Source: Chloroflexota bacterium
GTDB taxonomy: Bacteria > Chloroflexota > Anaerolineae > UBA1429
DNA length: 6,356 nt
NCBI GenBank assembly: GCA_012513595.1
Contig: JAAZBY010000012.1
Span: forward strand, 1-6,356
Direction of reading: 5' to 3'
Shown piece after piece: positions 1 to 6,356 of the stretch (position 1 is the stretch's first letter; each line of letters starts with the position of its first letter). Made by a program: the position numbers and the translations under genes. The notes below the pieces were generated by a model. It worked only from the letters and a program-made list of their open reading frames with translations. It was not told the DNA's origin and ran no database searches.

Positions 1-1
1 G

Positions 2-2887
<2,886 letters not shown>

Positions 2888-2909
2888 GGCCTGCCGCGCG
2901 CACACAAAC

Positions 2910-2915
2910 GGAGGG
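2910..2915 (+). promoter_or_regulatory. Ribosome binding site of the fucosidase gene
   Basis: GGAGGG lies three bases before the ATG at 2919, inside the 31-base gap after the beta-galactosidase stop. The spacing is tighter than usual. It supports ATG 2919 over upstream in-frame starts that would overlap the beta-galactosidase. I see no promoter or hairpin in this gap. Confidence 0.7.
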
Positions 2916-2918
2916 AAC

Positions 2919-4247
2919 ATGACCGCCAACCCGGAGATGTGGCGCTGGTTCAGCCAGGCGCGTTACGGGCTCTTTGTCCACTGGGGGCCGTACGCGGCCA
3001 TCGGGCGCGGCGAGCAGACCCTCTTCCGTGATCACCTCGATCAGGCCGCCTATGCGCAGGCGGCCTGTCGCTGGAACCCCACGCGCTACGACCCGGCCCA
3101 GTGGGCGGCGGTCGCCGCGCGTGGGGGGGCGCGCTACGCCGTGCTCACCAGCCGCCACCACGACGGCTACTGCCTGTGGGATACGGCCTACACCGACTAC
3201 TCGAGCGCCCGGCAGGCGCCAGGGCGCGACTTTGTCGGCGAGTACGTCGAGGCCTTCCGCGCCGCCGGCCTGCGCGTGGGGCTCTACTACTCCCTGGCCG
3301 ACTGGCGCATCCCCGCCTACTGGGACGGCCCCTCGCGCGACCCCCAGGGTTGGGAGGCCTTCTGCAACTACGTCCACGCCCAGGTGCGCGAACTGCTGAC
3401 CAACTATGGCCCTATCGACGTCATCTGGTTCGACGGGGCCTGGCCGCACTCTCGGGAAGTATGGCGCAGCCAGGAACTGGTCGACACCATCCGCTCCCTG
3501 CAGCCCGGCATCCTGATCAACAACCGCCTGGGCCTCTCCGAGGACGACCAGGCCGAGGAAGGCGTGGGGCGCTCCCGTACGCTGGGGGATTTCGGCACGC
3601 CGGAACACCACATCACCCCAGAGACAGGCCGGCTCTGGGAATCGTGCCAGGTGAGTACCTGGCGTCTGTGGGGGCACACCATCGGCGAGCGCTGGCGCCC
3701 GGCGGACTACCTGCTCGACATGCTCGTCGAGGCGGCCGGCCAGGGGGGCAACCTCCTGCTGAACGTCGGCCCCACGTCGCAGGGGGAACTGCCCGCCGAG
3801 TTCGTGGCCCGCTCCGACGCCATCGGCCGCTGGCTGGCCCGCAACGGCGAGGCGATCTACGGCTCCGAGGCCGGCGACGTCACCGAGTTCATCACCTACG
3901 GCCGCCAAACCCGCCGGGGCAACAGCCTCTACCTCATCGTCCGCTTCTGGGACGGCCGCGGCGAGGTGCGTCTGGCCGGCCTGGCCACCCCGGTGCGCCG
4001 GGCGGTGCTGCTGGCCACCGGGCAGGAGGTGCCCTTTACTCAGTCAGGCGACGAACTGCTCATCAGCGGGCTGCCGGTGGAGTCCCCTGACGAGCTCTTC
4101 CCCGTGATCCGGCTGGACTGCGCGGCGCCCCCGCAGGCGTCGGCGTGGGCGGTGCCCCGCCTCTGGCAGGGCGACCCGGCCCGCATGGCCGGCTGGGCAC
4201 GCGCCCGCGGCACCTCCGTCTGGGCGGACGGGAAGCCACGACCGTAG
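2919..4247 (+). CDS. Alpha-L-fucosidase, GH29
   Basis: A 442-residue retaining alpha-L-fucosidase that should release terminal L-fucose. The N-terminal barrel (about residues 1-320) carries the family marks: FVHWGPYA with His21, TSRHHDGYCLW with His80/His81, and VIWFDGAW, whose Asp172 (codon 3432-3434) fits the catalytic nucleophile. GDFGTPEHHI (223-232), WESC (240-243) and GGNLLLNVGP (276-285) follow. A small C-terminal beta domain (~320-405) ends near VIRLDC, followed by an extra 36-residue Trp/Arg-rich tail (407-442). The acid/base in GH29 is poorly conserved; Glu229, Glu235 or Glu241 are candidates. No signal peptide is visible, so a cytoplasmic enzyme acting on imported oligosaccharides is likely. 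The start is set by GGAGGG just upstream; an earlier in-frame start at 2811 would overlap the beta-galactosidase and has no family similarity. Linkage preference cannot be read from the sequence. Its place beside a beta-galactosidase suggests fucosyl-galactose substrates. Confidence 0.93.
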   Translation: MTANPEMWRWFSQARYGLFVHWGPYAAIGRGEQTLFRDHLDQAAYAQAACRWNPTRYDPAQWAAVAARGGARYAVLTSRHHDGYCLWDTAYTDYSSARQAPGRDFVGEYVEAFRAAGLRVGLYYSLADWRIPAYWDGPSRDPQGWEAFCNYVHAQVRELLTNYGPIDVIWFDGAWPHSREVWRSQELVDTIRSLQPGILINNRLGLSEDDQAEEGVGRSRTLGDFGTPEHHITPETGRLWESCQVSTWRLWGHTIGERWRPADYLLDMLVEAAGQGGNLLLNVGPTSQGELPAEFVARSDAIGRWLARNGEAIYGSEAGDVTEFITYGRQTRRGNSLYLIVRFWDGRGEVRLAGLATPVRRAVLLATGQEVPFTQSGDELLISGLPVESPDELFPVIRLDCAAPPQASAWAVPRLWQGDPARMAGWARARGTSVWADGKPRP

Positions 4248-4260
4248 CGATAGCAGAGCC

Positions 4261-4270
4261 AGGAGGTGAT
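4261..4270 (+). promoter_or_regulatory. Extended Shine-Dalgarno of the FAD oxidoreductase gene
   Basis: AGGAGGTGAT is complementary over all ten bases to the usual 3' end of bacterial 16S rRNA. The AGGAGG core ends seven bases before ATG 4274, an ideal distance. It fixes the start of the oxidoreductase and predicts strong translation of this gene relative to its neighbours. Confidence 0.85.
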
Positions 4271-4273
4271 ACT

Positions 4274-6010
4274 ATGCGGCACATCACGCATCAGGTGGAC
4301 CTGTGTGTCGTCGGCGGGGGCCTGGCGGGCATGTGCGCCGCCATCGCCGCCGCCCGCCACGGCGCCCGCGTCGCCCTCATGCACGACCGCCCCGTCCTGG
4401 GCGGCAACGCCTCCTCCGAGATCCGCATGTGGGTGTGCGGCGCCCACGGGCCCAACAACCGCGAGACCGGCCTCATCGAAGAGATCGAGCTCGACAACCT
4501 GCGCCGCAACCCGCAAAAGCTCTATCCCCTGTGGGACGCGCTGCTCTACGAGAAGGTGCGGCTGGAGCCGAACATTACCCTCCTCCTGAACTGCTCCTGC
4601 CTCGACGCGACCATGCGCGGCGATCGCCTCGCGACGGTGCGCGGCTGGCAGGGCACCGCCGAGACCTGGCACACCGTCGAGGCCGCCCTCTTTGCCGACT
4701 GCTCCGGAGACAGCATCCTGGCGCCGCTGAGCGGCGCCGAGTTCCGCATGGGCCGCGAGGCCCGCGGCGAGTTCGACGAGTCGATCGAGCCCGAGCTGGC
4801 CGACCGGCGCACCATGGGCATGAGCCTGCTCCTGCAGGCCCGCCAGACGGATCGCCCGCAGCCCTACAGCCCGCCCCCCTGGGCCAACGTGTATGCGAGC
4901 GACGAGGACCTGCCCTATCGCGACCATGCCCTGCCCGGCGCCAACTTTTGGTGGATCGAGTTGGGCGGTGAGGCGGACTCGATCCACGATACCGAGGCGC
5001 TGCGCGACGAGCTGCTCAAGGCCGTTTACGGCGTTTGGGACCACGTCAAGAACCGCGGCGACCACGGGGCCGACAACTGGGTGCTCGATTGGGTCGGTTT
5101 CCTGCCCGGCAAGCGAGAGAGCCGCCGTTACGTCGGCGACTATGTCGTCTCACAGCGGGACGTCGAGGCGGGCGGGCCGTTTGACGACGTCGTCGCCTAC
5201 GCCGGCTGGACCATGGACGACCACCATCCCGCCGGCCTGCACTACCCGGGCGAGCCGACCATCTTTCATCCGGCGCCCTCGCCGTGGGGCATTCCCTACC
5301 GCAGCCTCTACTCGCGGAACGTGGCCAACCTGTTCTGCGCCGGCCGCAACATCAGCACGACCCACGCGGCACTGAGCTCATCGCGCGTCATGAAGACCTG
5401 CGCCCTCCTCGGGCAGGCGGTGGGCACCGCCGCGGCCATCGCCGCGCGCCACGGGCTGGCGCCGCGCGGCGTCTACGAGGGGCGCCTGGGCGAGCTCCAG
5501 CAGACCCTGATGGACGACGATTGCTGGCTCCCGGGGCGCCGCCGCGCCGTCGCCGCATTGACGCGCGAGGCCGCCCTGAGCGCCTCGTCCGGAGACCCGG
5601 AACCCCTGCGCAGCGGGGTCGACCGCCCCGCTGGGGCCAGCGACAACGGCTGGGCCGGGGAGCCGGGGGCCTCCTGGGTCGCGTACCGCTTTGCCGGGCC
5701 GCGCGAGGTGCGTCAGGTGCGCCTCATCTTTGACTCCGACCTGGCGCGCGACCGCGCCGACCATCGTATGCGCTGCGCCTACACCCTCGACGATCAGCCG
5801 GCCGGCGTCACCCCCGCCATGACGCGCGCCTTCACCATCGAAGTGCTCGACGAGGCCGGGCGCTGGCACACTGTGATCGACGAGCGCGACAACCATCAGC
5901 GCCTCGTGCGGCGCCCCCTCGGCCGGCGGGCCGTCGCCGTGCGCTACACGCCGCGCGCCACCTGGGGGGCGCCTCTGGCCCGCCTGTTCGCCTGGGACGT
6001 CATCGGCTGA
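4274..6010 (+). CDS. FAD-dependent oxidoreductase (FAD_oxidored family) with C-terminal beta-sandwich-like domain
   Basis: A 578-residue predicted flavoprotein. The N-terminus holds a Rossmann FAD-binding motif, VVGGGLAG (Gly14, Gly16, Gly19), followed by RPVLGGNASSEIRMW (39-53), typical of PF12831-like oxidoreductases. DCSGDS (142-147), PGKRESRR (278-285) and LFCAGRNISTTHAALSSSR (353-371) complete the FAD-binding fold; the last is the C-terminal cofactor segment, followed by GQAVGTAAAIA. From about residue 436 to the end lies a separate region with alternating strand-like stretches (VRQVRLIFDSDL, RAFTIEVLDEAGRWHTV, AVAVRYTP), resembling a discoidin/galactose-binding-like fold. No signal peptide or membrane segment is seen. 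The substrate is unknown: members of this family often lie near sugar catabolism genes, so oxidation of a sugar or sugar derivative is plausible but unproven. The gene follows the fucosidase by 26 bases and precedes the PdxA-like gene by 15. The ATG at 4274 is chosen because of its strong ribosome binding site and because the Rossmann motif begins just after it. Confidence 0.88.
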   Translation: MRHITHQVDLCVVGGGLAGMCAAIAAARHGARVALMHDRPVLGGNASSEIRMWVCGAHGPNNRETGLIEEIELDNLRRNPQKLYPLWDALLYEKVRLEPNITLLLNCSCLDATMRGDRLATVRGWQGTAETWHTVEAALFADCSGDSILAPLSGAEFRMGREARGEFDESIEPELADRRTMGMSLLLQARQTDRPQPYSPPPWANVYASDEDLPYRDHALPGANFWWIELGGEADSIHDTEALRDELLKAVYGVWDHVKNRGDHGADNWVLDWVGFLPGKRESRRYVGDYVVSQRDVEAGGPFDDVVAYAGWTMDDHHPAGLHYPGEPTIFHPAPSPWGIPYRSLYSRNVANLFCAGRNISTTHAALSSSRVMKTCALLGQAVGTAAAIAARHGLAPRGVYEGRLGELQQTLMDDDCWLPGRRRAVAALTREAALSASSGDPEPLRSGVDRPAGASDNGWAGEPGASWVAYRFAGPREVRQVRLIFDSDLARDRADHRMRCAYTLDDQPAGVTPAMTRAFTIEVLDEAGRWHTVIDERDNHQRLVRRPLGRRAVAVRYTPRATWGAPLARLFAWDVIG

Positions 6011-6016
6011 GGAGGG
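6011..6016 (+). promoter_or_regulatory. Ribosome binding site of the PdxA-like gene
   Basis: GGAGGG follows directly on the TGA stop of the oxidoreductase and sits nine bases before ATG 6026. The arrangement suggests translational coupling between the two genes. Confidence 0.75.
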
Positions 6017-6025
6017 ACCCTGCTC

Positions 6026-6356
6026 ATGACCATTCCGATCATCGCCATCACTATGGGAGACGCCGCCGGCATCGGCCCCGAGGTCACCGCGAAAAGCCTG
6101 CAGGGCGCCGACCTCTACCGGCGCTGCCGCCCCTTTGTGGTGGCCGACCCGGCAGTGATGTCCGCGGCCGTCACCCTGGCCGGGCTGCCCATGGCCGTCC
6201 GCGAGGTCGCTTCTCCCGAGGAGGCAGAGTTCCGCCCGGGCCTGCTGGACGTCGTGCGCCCGCCGGAGCTCGAACGGCTCACCGTCGCCCACGGCCATCT
6301 GAGCGCGGCGGCCGGGCGGGGCGCGGCGCTCTGCATCCGGGAGGCCTTCCGTCTCA
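6026..6356 (+). CDS. PdxA-family dehydrogenase, N-terminal part (3' partial)
   Basis: The first 110 codons of a PdxA-family NAD-dependent dehydrogenase, cut by the window edge (full-length members are usually about 330 residues). The N-terminus IIAITMGDAAGIGPEVTAKS matches the family's opening motif, normally MGDPAGIGPE; here Ala13 replaces the Pro. FVVADPAVM (about 37-45) matches the next conserved strand, and GHLSAAAGRGAALCIREA (about 91-108) the glycine-containing helix region. The catalytic metal-binding histidines and aspartate lie further on and cannot be checked. True PdxA oxidises 4-hydroxythreonine-4-phosphate in vitamin B6 synthesis; the PdxA2 branch oxidises 4-phosphorylated threonate or erythronate in sugar-acid breakdown. 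Because it follows two glycosidases and an oxidoreductase, a catabolic PdxA2-like role is favoured, but this fragment alone cannot prove it. An in-frame CTG at 6020 is a less likely start than ATG 6026. Confidence 0.88.
   Translation, partial: MTIPIIAITMGDAAGIGPEVTAKSLQGADLYRRCRPFVVADPAVMSAAVTLAGLPMAVREVASPEEAEFRPGLLDVVRPPELERLTVAHGHLSAAAGRGAALCIREAFRL

Noticed and set aside
2888..2918. Possible promoter or terminator between the beta-galactosidase and fucosidase genes
   Set aside because: The 31-base gap holds no -35/-10-like pair, hairpin or T-run, only the ribosome binding site.
3101..4090. + strand ORF (329 codons) in another frame within the fucosidase
   Set aside because: Arg/Gly/Pro/Ala-rich out-of-frame reading of the GH29 gene, with no independent start signal.
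4145..4273. Upstream in-frame extension of the oxidoreductase start
   Set aside because: It would lie inside the fucosidase gene; the ideal Shine-Dalgarno and the Rossmann motif both support ATG 4274.
4040..5065. - strand ORF (341 codons) opposite the oxidoreductase start
   Set aside because: It crosses the fucosidase/oxidoreductase junction, including the strong ribosome binding site, and has no recognisable protein features.
5603..5636. Inverted repeats: CAGCGGGG (5611-5618) and CCCCGCTG (5626-5633) with a 7-base loop, flanked by further C4 and G4 runs at 5603 and 5633 that could form alternative hairpins
   Set aside because: It lies inside the oxidoreductase reading frame, has no U-tract, and such short GC-only repeats are expected by chance in this composition. 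A terminator or attenuator here is not supported.
5378..6298. - strand ORF (306 codons) opposite the oxidoreductase end and the PdxA-like start
   Set aside because: It covers conserved motifs of both + strand genes and looks like a compositional shadow.

Overview
The window is a GC-rich stretch (by eye clearly above 60 % G+C, with strong G/C third positions) packed with four genes on the + strand. It looks like the middle of one carbohydrate-use operon. In order: a GH2 beta-galactosidase (LacZ type, 5' end outside the window), a GH29 alpha-L-fucosidase, an FAD-dependent oxidoreductase of the FAD_oxidored (PF12831-like) type with a C-terminal beta-sandwich-like domain, and the start of a PdxA-family dehydrogenase cut by the right edge. 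The gaps are 31, 26 and 15 bases. The last three genes each have a clear Shine-Dalgarno sequence, and I see no internal promoter or terminator, so co-transcription is likely.

Taxonomy can only be guessed. High GC, strong Shine-Dalgarno sites and the combination of glycosidases with an FAD_oxidored protein and a PdxA paralogue fit environmental polysaccharide users such as Chloroflexota (Anaerolineae/Caldilineae), Armatimonadota or Planctomycetota. No rRNA, tRNA or marker gene is present to decide.

Functionally, the fucosidase and beta-galactosidase could together take apart oligosaccharides carrying a fucosyl-galactose unit, as in xyloglucan side chains or host glycans. The fucosidase and the oxidoreductase have no visible signal peptide, so this would occur in the cytoplasm on imported short sugars. 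The FAD enzyme and the PdxA-like enzyme suggest that a released sugar or sugar acid is then oxidised, the PdxA homologue perhaps acting on a 4-phosphorylated four-carbon sugar acid rather than in vitamin B6 synthesis. The glycosidase calls rest on conserved catalytic motifs. The pathway joining all four is inference.

I found no mobile element, RNA gene, CRISPR array or phage gene. The many long ORFs in other frames and on the - strand are shadows typical of GC-rich coding DNA. The most novel part is the poorly understood FAD oxidoreductase and its pairing with a PdxA paralogue in a fucosidase/galactosidase operon. I do not see a wholly new kind of system.
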